DNA from: Acetonema longum DSM 6540
GTDB lineage: Bacteria; Bacillota; Negativicutes; Sporomusales; Acetonemataceae
Assembly: GCF_000219125.1 (NCBI RefSeq)
Contig: NZ_AFGF01000126.1
Span: 62,001 to 126,000 of the forward strand
Direction of reading: 5' to 3'
Length of the DNA: 64,000 nt
Part shown: positions 9,968 through 18,049 of the stretch, in pieces
Layout of the letters: the number at the start of each line of letters is the position of its first letter
How positions within the stretch are numbered: position 1 is the stretch's first letter
Position numbers and translations under genes: made by a program
The notes under the pieces: model-generated
Database searches by the model: none
What the model was told of the DNA's origin: nothing
What the model saw: only the letters and a program-made list of their open reading frames with translations

Positions 9968-10910
9968 TTTGGATCAGGCGCACAATCTTATACGATCGGC
10001 TGATCAAATCCTTATTACCGGTCATATTCATCCGGATGGAGACTGCCTGGGGTCCATGCTGGGCCTGTATCATCATCTAAAGGCGGCGGGAAAGAAAGCA
10101 ACGCTGCTGTTAGATGATGATGTGCCAAGCGGGTTTCGGTTTTTGCCAAATTGGACCGATATAAAAAAACCGGCTCATCAGAACGAACAATATATCACGG
10201 ATTTATTGATTGTATTGGATGCCAGCGATAAAGAAAGAATTGGCCGCGTGGGAGCCTGCGTCAGCGGGCCGGTTCTAAACCTGGATCACCATGTGTCCAA
10301 TACTCAGTTTGCTGATTATTGGTATGTGGATACCAAGGCGGCCGCCACCGGTGAAATCATTGTGGATCTGATCCATGCCGCCGGCGAGCCGATTGATCCT
10401 GACTCTGCGCTGTGCTTATACACGGCTATTGCTACGGACTGCGGTTTTTTCCGTTATGCGAATACGACGCCAAAGGTTTTGCGGTATGCGGCGGATTTAC
10501 TGGAGCAAAAGGTGAAGCCTGAGCTGGTGTCCGAATCCATTGAAACCAGCACCTTGGCTGATATCCAGTCACTTATCGCCGTATTAGGGACATTGGAACT
10601 GCAGCAAGAAGGTCGGGCCGCCCTGATTACGGTTGATTCTCATGCTTTGTCTCTGACCGAAAATACCGAAAGCTATATTAATTATCCCCGCAGTATTGCC
10701 GGGGTGGAAGTAGCTGTTATGCTGAAGGAAGTGGAAGCCGACTGCGTTCGGGTGAGTTTGAGGTCAAAGACCGCTGATGTCAGTAAAATTGCACTTTCCT
10801 TTGGTGGCGGCGGGCATATGAGAGCTGCCGGCTGCACCCTTAATACTACCTTGGACCAGGCAAAAAGCAGGATATTAGAGGCGATTGCCCGCGGACTGGC
10901 GGAGCGGTAA
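9957..10910 (+). CDS. nrnA: Bifunctional oligoribonuclease/PAP phosphatase NrnA (DHH family)
   Basis: Degrades short RNA oligonucleotides and dephosphorylates 3'-phosphoadenosine 5'-phosphate in the family's characterised members. DHH motifs seen: GHIHPDGDCLGS near residue 23, VLDASD, LDHHVSNTQFADYWYVD, and the DHHA1 signature SFGGGGHMRAAGC near the end. About 317 residues, normal length. I chose the ATG at 9957 because GCGGGA is about 7 bases upstream; the in-frame ATG at 9951 is too close to it. It overlaps rbfA by 11 bases. The rbfA-nrnA-truB order is common in Clostridia-type genomes. Confidence 0.95.
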   Translation: MKVSLDQAHNLIRSADQILITGHIHPDGDCLGSMLGLYHHLKAAGKKATLLLDDDVPSGFRFLPNWTDIKKPAHQNEQYITDLLIVLDASDKERIGRVGACVSGPVLNLDHHVSNTQFADYWYVDTKAAATGEIIVDLIHAAGEPIDPDSALCLYTAIATDCGFFRYANTTPKVLRYAADLLEQKVKPELVSESIETSTLADIQSLIAVLGTLELQQEGRAALITVDSHALSLTENTESYINYPRSIAGVEVAVMLKEVEADCVRVSLRSKTADVSKIALSFGGGGHMRAAGCTLNTTLDQAKSRILEAIARGLAER

Positions 10911-10914
10911 AGCG

Positions 10915-11802
10915 ATGTTTCACGCATTGAATGTTCTCAAACCACCGGGGATGACCTCACATGATGTGGTGTCCTTTGTCCGGAGAGTATACCAAACAAA
11001 ACAAGTAGGTCATGCCGGAACTTTGGACCCCGCTGCCGCCGGAGTCTTGCCGGTGCTGCTGGGACGGGCTACCCGGCTGGTTGAGTATTTTGCCGATTGC
11101 AGTAAAAGCTACCGGGTTGAACTTACTTTTGGCTATCAAACCGATACGGGTGACGATACCGGCGCAGTGATTAAGTCCCAAGACCCACCGAACCTGCGGT
11201 TCGATCAAATGGAACCTGTTTTGCGGCAGTTCTTAGGCACTCAGTTTCAGATACCACCGGTCTATTCCGCCATCAAGGTCGGCGGCAAGAAAATGTACGA
11301 ACTGGCGCGTCAAGGGCTGGAGGTGCAGCCGGAACCACGACAAATTACCATTCAGGACATAAAACTGTTACGAGTTCAGGATAATACCATATTGTTTGAC
11401 GTGGAATGCTCCAAGGGAACTTATATCCGTTCTTTATGTGTTGATATCGGACAGGCGGCGGGTTGTCCGGCAGTCATGTCTTTTCTGGTTCGGACCAGGG
11501 TCGGCGGATTTTTGTTGGATACCGCCGCAACCCTCGAGGAAATCCAGACTCATCCTGAGATTTGTTTAACATCGCCTGATTTATATTTGGAACATTTGCC
11601 TCGATTGACAATAGACCAGCCTCTTGCCGCCGGTTTTATAAACGGGCAGAAAATTTCGGCCCCGCCATCTAGGCCGGATACAGCAAACGACACAGGGGAT
11701 TTTCTCCTGAGAATATACCATGGCAACCGATTCATTGGTATTGGAAAAGCGACAGCTCATGGCTTGATCGCGCCCCATAAGATTTTTCCCACTGATCGAT
11801 GA
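10915..11802 (+). CDS. truB: tRNA pseudouridine(55) synthase TruB
   Basis: Makes pseudouridine 55 in the T-loop of tRNAs. The catalytic Asp is in GHAGTLDPAAAGVLPV (about residues 36-51), followed by KSYRVELTFGYQTDTGDDTG, PPVYSAIKVGGKKMYELAR and GTYIRSLCVDIG. It has 295 residues, with a PUA-like tail. The ATG is 4 bases after the nrnA stop and is preceded by GGAGCGG; the frame extends upstream to 10885 only inside nrnA. Confidence 0.96.
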   Translation: MFHALNVLKPPGMTSHDVVSFVRRVYQTKQVGHAGTLDPAAAGVLPVLLGRATRLVEYFADCSKSYRVELTFGYQTDTGDDTGAVIKSQDPPNLRFDQMEPVLRQFLGTQFQIPPVYSAIKVGGKKMYELARQGLEVQPEPRQITIQDIKLLRVQDNTILFDVECSKGTYIRSLCVDIGQAAGCPAVMSFLVRTRVGGFLLDTAATLEEIQTHPEICLTSPDLYLEHLPRLTIDQPLAAGFINGQKISAPPSRPDTANDTGDFLLRIYHGNRFIGIGKATAHGLIAPHKIFPTDR

Positions 11803-11871
11803 TAGGGGACAGACAAGGGAGAATTTTAGGGCGACGAATTTTGAGCGAAATTTTGGGAGAGTTGCAGTAGT

Positions 11872-12810
11872 ATGAAGCTATTTACCCAAATCGAAAAGAT
11901 AGATAAAAGCGTTTCGAATATCGCAATTGCTCTTGGCACCTTTGACGGAGTTCATGTGGGGCACCAGCGGATTATTGGCAAAACTGTCGCCTACGCCAAG
12001 AAACAACAGGGGACGAGCGCGGTCCTTACCTTTTCCAATCACCCCATGTCTATCATTGATCCCAGGCACAATCCCCTGCAGATTACTTCCATGCAGCAAA
12101 AGATTGATCTGATTGCCGAAATTGGAGTCGATTTGCTGTTTTTCGTTCCATTTACCGCAGAGCTTTTGAAATTTCAGCCCCGTCAATTCATCCAATTTCT
12201 CATGCAGCATATCAGACCTTCCCAGGTAGTGGTCGGTCCTAATTTTTCTTTTGGCTATCAGGGGAAAGGATCTCCGGATATGCTGCGAGTTTTCGGTCAG
12301 GAATTCGGTTTTGCGGTAGATGTGCATGAAGCGGTATTTTTGGAAGACAGGATGGTCAGCAGTACGGCGATCCGGCAGTTGATCCTGGAGGGGAACGTAG
12401 AGTTGGCCAGGAAACTTCTGGGAAGGCCTCTGCGTTTATCCGGTCCTGTGGTTTCGGGGCAGCAAAGAGGACGCTTACTTGGTTTTCCCACCGCTAACTT
12501 GAGTTTACCGGAAAGAACGGCTATCCCCCGTGACGGAGTGTATGCTGTCCGGGCCAATATTGGTGCGGATAGTTATCAGGGAGTGGCTAATATTGGGACC
12601 AACCCGACCTTTTCCGGACAGTGCCGCAGACTGGAGACTCATATTTTTGATTTTGCCCGGGACATTTATGGTGAAATGATTTCGGTGGATTTCCTCACCC
12701 GCATACGGGGAGAAGTGACTTTTGCCAATGCCGATCAGCTTCAGGCCCAAATATCCTCTGATATTGTTCAGGCCCGCCGTTATTTTGACCATGTTGATCA
12801 AACCGGATAG
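11872..12810 (+). CDS. ribF: Bifunctional riboflavin kinase/FAD synthetase
   Basis: Converts riboflavin to FMN and then FAD. The N-terminal nucleotidyltransferase (FAD synthetase) shows ALGTFDGVHVGHQRII (about residues 21-36), VVVGPNFSFGYQGKG and the SSTAIRQLI motif; the C-terminal flavokinase has GRLLGFPTANL and VANIGTNPTF. It has 312 residues, full length. It ends the rimP-started gene run; the rpsO promoter begins one base after its stop. Confidence 0.96.
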   Translation: MKLFTQIEKIDKSVSNIAIALGTFDGVHVGHQRIIGKTVAYAKKQQGTSAVLTFSNHPMSIIDPRHNPLQITSMQQKIDLIAEIGVDLLFFVPFTAELLKFQPRQFIQFLMQHIRPSQVVVGPNFSFGYQGKGSPDMLRVFGQEFGFAVDVHEAVFLEDRMVSSTAIRQLILEGNVELARKLLGRPLRLSGPVVSGQQRGRLLGFPTANLSLPERTAIPRDGVYAVRANIGADSYQGVANIGTNPTFSGQCRRLETHIFDFARDIYGEMISVDFLTRIRGEVTFANADQLQAQISSDIVQARRYFDHVDQTG

Positions 12811-12839
12811 TTTACATCCATTATTTCATATGATACAAT
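12811..12839 (+). promoter_or_regulatory. Promoter of rpsO
   Basis: TTTACA (12811-12816), a 17-base spacer, then TACAAT (12834-12839) with an extended -10 TG at 12831-12832. It gives a leader of roughly 110 bases before rpsO. Confidence 0.75.
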
Positions 12840-12894
12840 ATCTATCGTAGATAACTGCGGCGTTTTACCAAAGCGGTTATAGAACCTTGGCGAG

Positions 12895-12919
12895 GATCAT
12901 CGACTCTCCGACGATGATC
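12895..12919 (+). promoter_or_regulatory. Hairpin in the rpsO leader, possible S15 autoregulatory site
   Basis: GATCATCG (12895-12902) pairs perfectly with CGATGATC (12912-12919) around a 9-base loop, 38 bases before the rpsO ATG. Free S15 is known to repress its own mRNA in several bacteria by binding a structured leader. Assigning that role here rests on position only. Confidence 0.45.
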
Positions 12920-12957
12920 TTGGCTAGAGGGGATACAGGAAAAAAGGAGGTGCCAGC

Positions 12958-13224
12958 ATGTTAGCTCCCGAACAAAAACAACAATTAATTGAAAAGTATC
13001 GAATCCATGAGACCGATACCGGTTCGCCGGAAGTGCAGATTGCCATTCTTACCGAACGAATCAACTACCTGACCGGGCATTTGAAGGAACACAAAAAAGA
13101 TCATCATTCCCGTCGCGGTTTGTTGAAGATGGTAGGTCAGCGCAGAGGTTTGCTGAATTATCTGCGCGACAGCGATATCGAACGTTACCGTTCGATCCTA
13201 GAAAAGCTGAATTTAAGAAAATAA
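12958..13224 (+). CDS. rpsO: 30S ribosomal protein S15
   Basis: Primary 16S rRNA-binding protein of the 30S platform, 88 residues. Typical sequence blocks are [39 protein letters not shown] and [10 protein letters not shown]. The start ATG has a near-perfect ribosome site AAAGGAGGTG. It has its own promoter (12811) and terminator (13226), so it can be expressed alone; pnp follows. Confidence 0.98.
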   Translation: MLAPEQKQQLIEKYRIHETDTGSPEVQIAILTERINYLTGHLKEHKKDHHSRRGLLKMVGQRRGLLNYLRDSDIERYRSILEKLNLRK

Positions 13225-13225
13225 A

Positions 13226-13257
13226 CAAAAAGCGGGGTAATACCCGCTTTTTGTTTT
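13226..13257 (+). terminator. Intrinsic terminator after rpsO
   Basis: Perfect 11-bp stem (13226-13236 with 13243-13253, GTAATA loop) followed by TTTT. Confidence 0.85.
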
Positions 13258-13402
13258 AATGACTAAGACAGAAAAAAGTTCCACAAAGTGAATTTTTTCT
13301 TGTCACGGATTTTACGGTTTAGATAAAAATAAAAAGGGAATAATAAAAAATATGTCGAAGTTCTAAACTTTGGAAAAAAAGTGGCATAGAGGAGGAAACC
13401 GA

Positions 13403-15493
13403 ATGCATAGTTTTCAAATGCAAATCGGTGGCAGGTTACTGGTCGTGGAATCAGGCAAACTTGCTAAACAGGCCAATGGGGCCGCCTTGGTTCGCTATGG
13501 TGATACCGCTGTGCTGGTTACGGCTACGGCATCGGCTGAACCCAGGGAAGGCATTGATTTTTTCCCATTGACTGTAGATTATGAAGAAAGACTGTATTCT
13601 GTAGGAAAGATTCCGGGCGGCTTTATCAAACGGGAAGGTCGTCCCAGTGAAGCGGCAATTTTAGCAGGACGGTTGATTGACCGCCCGATTCGACCCTTAT
13701 TTTCCGAGGGATTCCGTAATGATGTGCAGATTGTTGCTACTGTACTGTCGGTAGATCAGGATAATCCGCCGGAAATTCCGGCTATGATCGGAGCATCCTG
13801 CGCTTTAAGTATTTCGGATATTCCTTTCCAGGGACCTATTGGCGGGGTGCGGGTTGGCAGAATTGCCGAACAGTTCGTTATTAATCCTACTGTCAAAGAG
13901 CAGGAAGAAAGTGAGTTAAACCTGGTAGTGGCGGGAACCAAGGATGCTGTTTTAATGGTAGAAGCCGGTGCCAATGAACTGTCGGAAGCAGTGATTTTGG
14001 AGGCCATTTCTTTTGGTCATGACGTAATTCGTCAGATTGTTGATTTCCAGGAGGCAATGGTCAAAGAAATCGGCTTGCCCAAAAAAGAACTGAAAGTGTA
14101 TGAGCCGCAGGCTGACATTAATCAGGCGGTGCGTGAATATATTACCGAGAAAATGCGAGTTGCCGTCTTTAATTCAGACAAATTGACCCGGGAAGAAAAT
14201 ATAAAAGCCGTGAAAACTGATGGCGCTCAGCATTTTGCTGAGATTTACCCCGATAAAGGCAAAGATATTTCTTATGTCATGCAAAAAGTGCTGAAAGAAA
14301 TTGTCCGCAAAATGATCACGGTCGATAAAATCAGACCGGATGGTCGTAAACTGGACGAAGTTCGCCCTATCAGCTGCGAAGTCGGCGTGCTAGCCAGAAC
14401 TCACGGTTCAGGCCTGTTTACCCGGGGACAAACTCAAGTCCTTACCGTAACCACTTTAGGTGCTATCGGTGATGAACAGATCCTGGACGGGCTGGGTGTC
14501 GAGGAATCCAAGCGCTACATACATCACTATAATTTTCCTTCCTACAGCGTAGGTGAAACCCGGCCATCCCGCGGTCCCGGACGCAGGGAAATCGGCCATG
14601 GCGCTCTGGCGGAACGGGCTTTGGTGCCGGTGATTCCGCCTGAAAGCGAGTTCCCTTATACCATCCGTTTGGTATCGGAAGTTTTGGAATCCAACGGGTC
14701 CAGTTCCATGGGCAGCGTCTGCGGCAGCACTCTTTCCCTGATGGATGCCGGTGTACCAATCAAATCGCCGGTTTCAGGCGTGGCTATGGGATTGGTCAAA
14801 GACGGCGAATATTATACGATTCTCACCGATATCCAAGGCATGGAAGACGCTTTAGGCGACATGGACTTTAAAGTGGCCGGTACGACTAAAGGCGTTACCG
14901 CGATTCAAATGGATATAAAAATTGCCGGTTTAACCAAGGACATTTTGCAGTCCGCTCTGGAGCAGGCCAAGCAGGGACGGATGCATATTCTGAACACCAT
15001 GCTGGCAGTAATCCAACAACCCCGGCCTGAGTTGTCGCCTTATGCCCCACGCATTATCACTATGTCCATTGACCCGGATAAAATTCGGGATGTCATCGGA
15101 CCAGGCGGCAAAATCATTAAGAAAATTATCGACGAAACCGGCGTCAGCATCGACATTGAAGATGACGGCAAGGTATTTATCGCGGCTGTGGACATGGAAG
15201 CCGGACAGAAGGCCGTCCGGATTATCGAAAATCTGGTGAGAGAAGTGGAAGTAGGCGCTGCTTACCTTGGTAAAGTAACCCGCATTATGAACTTCGGGGC
15301 CTTTGCCGAGATTTTGCCCGGCAAGGAAGGTTTGATTCACATCTCGCAACTGGCCCGGGAACGGGTCAATAAAGTGGAAGATGTGGTTAAAATCGGCGAT
15401 GAATTCATGGTTAAAGTCACCGAAATCGACCGACAGGGAAGAATTAACCTTTCCCGCAAAGAATTGCTGAAAGGTGAAAAGGCCGGCGAATAA
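13403..15493 (+). CDS. pnp: Polyribonucleotide nucleotidyltransferase (PNPase)
   Basis: Phosphorolytic 3'-5' exoribonuclease, trimeric, acting in mRNA decay and DNA-end processing. Two RNase PH domains are visible (first: [27 protein letters not shown]; second: [35 protein letters not shown] in pieces), then KH ([20 protein letters not shown], about 560-580) and a C-terminal S1 domain ([17 protein letters not shown]). It has 696 residues. The ATG follows GGAGGAAA; the TTG at 13370 is rejected for lack of a ribosome site. Confidence 0.98.
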   Translation: MHSFQMQIGGRLLVVESGKLAKQANGAALVRYGDTAVLVTATASAEPREGIDFFPLTVDYEERLYSVGKIPGGFIKREGRPSEAAILAGRLIDRPIRPLFSEGFRNDVQIVATVLSVDQDNPPEIPAMIGASCALSISDIPFQGPIGGVRVGRIAEQFVINPTVKEQEESELNLVVAGTKDAVLMVEAGANELSEAVILEAISFGHDVIRQIVDFQEAMVKEIGLPKKELKVYEPQADINQAVREYITEKMRVAVFNSDKLTREENIKAVKTDGAQHFAEIYPDKGKDISYVMQKVLKEIVRKMITVDKIRPDGRKLDEVRPISCEVGVLARTHGSGLFTRGQTQVLTVTTLGAIGDEQILDGLGVEESKRYIHHYNFPSYSVGETRPSRGPGRREIGHGALAERALVPVIPPESEFPYTIRLVSEVLESNGSSSMGSVCGSTLSLMDAGVPIKSPVSGVAMGLVKDGEYYTILTDIQGMEDALGDMDFKVAGTTKGVTAIQMDIKIAGLTKDILQSALEQAKQGRMHILNTMLAVIQQPRPELSPYAPRIITMSIDPDKIRDVIGPGGKIIKKIIDETGVSIDIEDDGKVFIAAVDMEAGQKAVRIIENLVREVEVGAAYLGKVTRIMNFGAFAEILPGKEGLIHISQLARERVNKVEDVVKIGDEFMVKVTEIDRQGRINLSRKELLKGEKAGE

Positions 15494-15499
15494 AGCGCG

Positions 15500-15530
15500 A
15501 AAACATAAACCTGATGGTTTATGTTTTTTA
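15500..15530 (+). terminator. Intrinsic terminator after pnp
   Basis: Perfect 12-bp stem (15500-15511 with 15516-15527, TGAT loop) with a T-rich descending arm and tail. Confidence 0.85.
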
Positions 15531-15554
15531 ACTATAATTAAGAAAGTATAAATT

Positions 15555-15597
15555 GGGGGCTATACCAAATGATGGGGTAGCCTTTTATTTTTTGAGT
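15555..15597 (+). terminator. Second terminator-like hairpin upstream of the agr island
   Basis: GGCTA (15558-15562) pairs with TAGCC (15578-15582), with an inner CC/GG pair, followed by TTTTATTTTTT. It may back up the pnp terminator or attenuate the downstream small ORF and kinase gene. Confidence 0.5.
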
Positions 15598-15620
15598 TCC
15601 TTTTTAGAGGAGATTACCGC

Positions 15621-15752
15621 ATGGTTATAGAAAATAATGGGGAAAAACAAAAGAATAAAAGAAAAACAAAAGAAAAACCAAAAAAATCAAGTGAGAAGGT
15701 AGTCTTTGGTGGTATTAATAATATATTAAAAAATCATTTTTCAGGGAGTTGA
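15621..15752 (+). CDS. 43-residue Lys-rich small protein of unknown function at the head of the agr island
   Basis: I do not recognise this peptide. The ATG has a strong ribosome site, AGAGGAGAT, 6 bases upstream, and the frame ends at TGA just where the kinase gene begins. The first 26 residues are highly charged and Lys-rich; the tail VVFGGINNILKNHFSGS is more hydrophobic and holds a Gly-Gly pair. There is no Cys and no membrane segment, so it is not a second AgrD. It could be a translational leader for the kinase, a signalling peptide or a small regulator. It is AT-rich compared with the neighbouring genes. Confidence 0.5.
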   Translation: MVIENNGEKQKNKRKTKEKPKKSSEKVVFGGINNILKNHFSGS

Positions 15753-15760
15753 GCAAGAAG

Positions 15761-17086
15761 TTGCCAGAGATTACTTTTACGATTATCCTTTTTTATTCAT
15801 TTCCGGAAGCCATGGTCTTAGTGCTGCTGAGCCTCTCTCTGCTGGGGATTAGGCCGGGTTTTCGTAAAATTTTGCTAATCGGAGGAATCCAAGCCCTTTT
15901 TGATGTTTTATTATTCCTTGTTGTCGGCAAATTGATTGCTATTCCATTTGGTGTTCATACAGTGGCGCAAATTGCTGCCATGGCGATGATAATACGTCGC
16001 GTTATGCGGTTTCCGTATCAAGACAGCTGTCTGGCTGTTTTGTTCGGGTTTAGTATCTATCTTTGTATCGAAACCTTGATGTATCCCGCAATGATTTTTA
16101 TAATAAAAGATTTCGTTCCCTCCGTTGTGAGTCCCGATAACTGGTGGCAACGTTTGCCCATGTTTATCATGCAACTGATGATTACTCTGCTAGTTGCTTT
16201 TTTGATCTACCGGTTCAATATCCGGTTCATGAGCGGTTGGAAAAGGAAAACTGGGAACAGTCTTTTTCTACTGGCTAGTTTGATGTTGGTCCAAAGTATA
16301 TTGATGCTTTGGTTAGGTTTGCAATACTATATAGATGATAAGAATCATGCTAACTTTGGGATACCCATACATTTCTCTTTTGTCTTGATGAATACAGCTA
16401 TACCGGTTATTACCTTGATGGTTATCAAACAATGTATGGAATTTATTCGTAATGAGGTTGAAACCCAGGCGCAGCTTGATAATTTACGTCATATAGAAGA
16501 ATTATTGAATACGATGCGGGTGCAGCGTCATAATTTTACCCACGAACTGCAGGTGATCTACGGTTTACTGGAAGTCCAGGCATTTCAAGAGGCCCGGGAC
16601 TATTTAAAAAAGAGCGTAAACGAAGTGGCCGCAACCTCTGAATTGGTTAGAACGGATAATCTGGGTGTTACCGCCCTGCTGCATACCAAGGCTGGCCTGG
16701 CGGAAGCCCGCAGCATTGACCTGCATATTACGGTGAAAACAAGTTTACGGCAATTGCCCCTGGAAGTGAGGGATGTTAACTTGATTTTGGGCAATCTCAT
16801 CGACAATGCGATGGAGGCAGTGGCCCAACTGCCAGTGCCGGAAAGAAAGGTGGAGGTAATGATTGGGCAAGACCTCAGGGGATTTGTTGTGGAGGTGAAC
16901 AATAGCGGTTCACCGATTTCTCCGGAAGTGAGCGCCAAAATATTTATGCCAGGATTTTCGACTAAAGGCGAAGGCCGGGGAATGGGACTCTATAGTGTCC
17001 AGACCCTTGTACACAAATACAATGGTGATATTCAGGCGGAGAGTGATGGCAACGGTACTTCTTTTCGGGTAGTTATTCCTGGCTGA
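15761..17086 (+). CDS. AgrC-like membrane sensor histidine kinase
   Basis: Probable receptor kinase for the cyclic peptide made by the neighbouring AgrB/AgrD. The N-terminal half is mostly hydrophobic with about six membrane segments (residues about 5-220). A cytoplasmic helix then carries the dimerisation/phosphorylation box QRHNFTHELQVIYGLLE, with the presumed phospho-His in RHN. A GHKL ATPase domain follows, with N-box NLIDNAMEA and G-box GFSTKGEGRGMGLYSV. The start is uncertain: TTG at 15749 directly abuts the AGGGAG site, so I prefer the TTG at 15761. The gene is followed after 23 bases by agrB. Confidence 0.88.
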   Translation: MPEITFTIILFYSFPEAMVLVLLSLSLLGIRPGFRKILLIGGIQALFDVLLFLVVGKLIAIPFGVHTVAQIAAMAMIIRRVMRFPYQDSCLAVLFGFSIYLCIETLMYPAMIFIIKDFVPSVVSPDNWWQRLPMFIMQLMITLLVAFLIYRFNIRFMSGWKRKTGNSLFLLASLMLVQSILMLWLGLQYYIDDKNHANFGIPIHFSFVLMNTAIPVITLMVIKQCMEFIRNEVETQAQLDNLRHIEELLNTMRVQRHNFTHELQVIYGLLEVQAFQEARDYLKKSVNEVAATSELVRTDNLGVTALLHTKAGLAEARSIDLHITVKTSLRQLPLEVRDVNLILGNLIDNAMEAVAQLPVPERKVEVMIGQDLRGFVVEVNNSGSPISPEVSAKIFMPGFSTKGEGRGMGLYSVQTLVHKYNGDIQAESDGNGTSFRVVIPG

Positions 17087-17109
17087 ATGAATAATTGGGG
17101 GGATAGGCA

Positions 17110-17784
17110 GTGGATATACTAAAGGATACTGCTGTATGCGTGGCGCGCTATCTGTCAGAGAAAACGGGCCTTGACAGCAAAGAGACGGACACAGTGCGGT
17201 TCGTGATGGAATATTTGCTGGGATTCTTTGTTAATCTGGGGGGGGTTATTGGAATTGCTTTAGCGTTAGGGACTGTACCCTATGTTTTGGCTGCCATGCT
17301 TACCGCCCTCCTTTTGCGGCTTGTTTCCGGCGGTTCTCACTGTTCAACCGCTCTTCGCTGCTTCGTGCTGGGAACGGTTGCTCTTGTAAGCATTGGACAG
17401 TTAGCGGCGCTGCTTGGGAGGCAGGCACCGCCGGCTTTGTTGGCTGCCTTGATGATTTTCTCAGTTGCCGCCGGATTTTATGCGGTAAATAAGTGGGCGC
17501 CTGGCGATACACCGGCGAAGCCGATTGTTTCAGCAAAGAAAAGAGAAAAATATAAAAGGTTTTCGTTTCTGTTTATTATTGCTTGGGCGGCCGCAGTGAG
17601 TTTAGGATTGATCTTCAGCGGGCGGAACACACCCTTGGCTGCTGCTCTAATCGCAGCAAGCATCGGGGGATTCTGGTGGCAAATTTTTAGCATTACCCCC
17701 GCCGGTTATCGTTTTGCCGCTGCTATGGAGCGGGTGTTTGACAGCTGCTGCATTACTTTTCGGACAAAGAAACAGCAAATGTAG
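17110..17784 (+). CDS. agrB: AgrB family autoinducer-processing membrane peptidase
   Basis: Membrane cysteine endopeptidase that cuts the AgrD C-terminal tail and forms the thiolactone ring. The catalytic pair is present in RLVSGGSHCSTALRCFVLG: His77 and Cys84, the same numbers as in Staphylococcus aureus AgrB. Several hydrophobic segments (about 38-64, 84-125, 150-190) fit the family. 224 residues, GTG start with GGGGGGAT upstream. agrD follows 98 bases downstream. Confidence 0.93.
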   Translation: MDILKDTAVCVARYLSEKTGLDSKETDTVRFVMEYLLGFFVNLGGVIGIALALGTVPYVLAAMLTALLLRLVSGGSHCSTALRCFVLGTVALVSIGQLAALLGRQAPPALLAALMIFSVAAGFYAVNKWAPGDTPAKPIVSAKKREKYKRFSFLFIIAWAAAVSLGLIFSGRNTPLAAALIAASIGGFWWQIFSITPAGYRFAAAMERVFDSCCITFRTKKQQM

Positions 17785-17815
17785 ACATGGCTACCGATTT
17801 TTTAGACAAGGTTAC

Positions 17816-17845
17816 TTGCGTTATAAAAATAACACCCATTATAAT
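17816..17845 (+). promoter_or_regulatory. Possible promoter of agrD
   Basis: TTGCGT (17816-17821), an 18-base spacer and TATAAT (17840-17845) in the agrB-agrD gap, 37 bases before the agrD ATG. It would let the pro-peptide and regulator be expressed apart from the kinase and AgrB. Confidence 0.5.
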
Positions 17846-17882
17846 TATAGTATAGTAATTTTATTAAAAAGGCGGGATGGAT

Positions 17883-18023
17883 ATGGTACAGAATTTTAAA
17901 AGAAAATGGCTGTATTATGTGACTCGATGCATGCTTGCGGTAGCGCCTATGTTGTTTCTGCCAGCTTGTGCCACAACTAGTTATCAACCCCAGGTACCGG
18001 AACACTTACGAGACCATGAGTGA
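17883..18023 (+). CDS. agrD: AgrD-type cyclic autoinducer pro-peptide
   Basis: Encodes 46 residues in the three-part AgrD layout. There is a positively charged, amphipathic to hydrophobic leader (MVQNFKRKWLYYVTR then CMLAVAPMLFLP), a Cys core (Cys29, ACATTS), and a charged tail beginning YQPQVPEHLR. The tail matches the QPxxP...L pattern that AgrB recognises in clostridial AgrD. By analogy with the five-residue ring of Clostridium perfringens, the signal is predicted to be a thiolactone of C-A-T-T-S (residues 29-33); a six-residue ring ending at Tyr34 is possible. ATG start with GGCGGGA six bases upstream. It lies between agrB and the LytTR regulator, which strongly supports the call. Confidence 0.87.
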   Translation: MVQNFKRKWLYYVTRCMLAVAPMLFLPACATTSYQPQVPEHLRDHE

Positions 18024-18049
18024 GAGCTGAAAAAAAGGTATTTTTTCAA

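Noticed and set aside
11820-11860. Near direct repeat of GACGAATTTTGAG / GCGAAATTTTGGG before ribF
   Set aside because: Short, imperfect and without symmetry; likely chance.
15711-15746. Double-glycine bacteriocin in the 43-residue ORF
   Set aside because: Leader is Lys-rich without the usual hydrophobic -7 and -12 positions, and no peptidase-ABC transporter is near.
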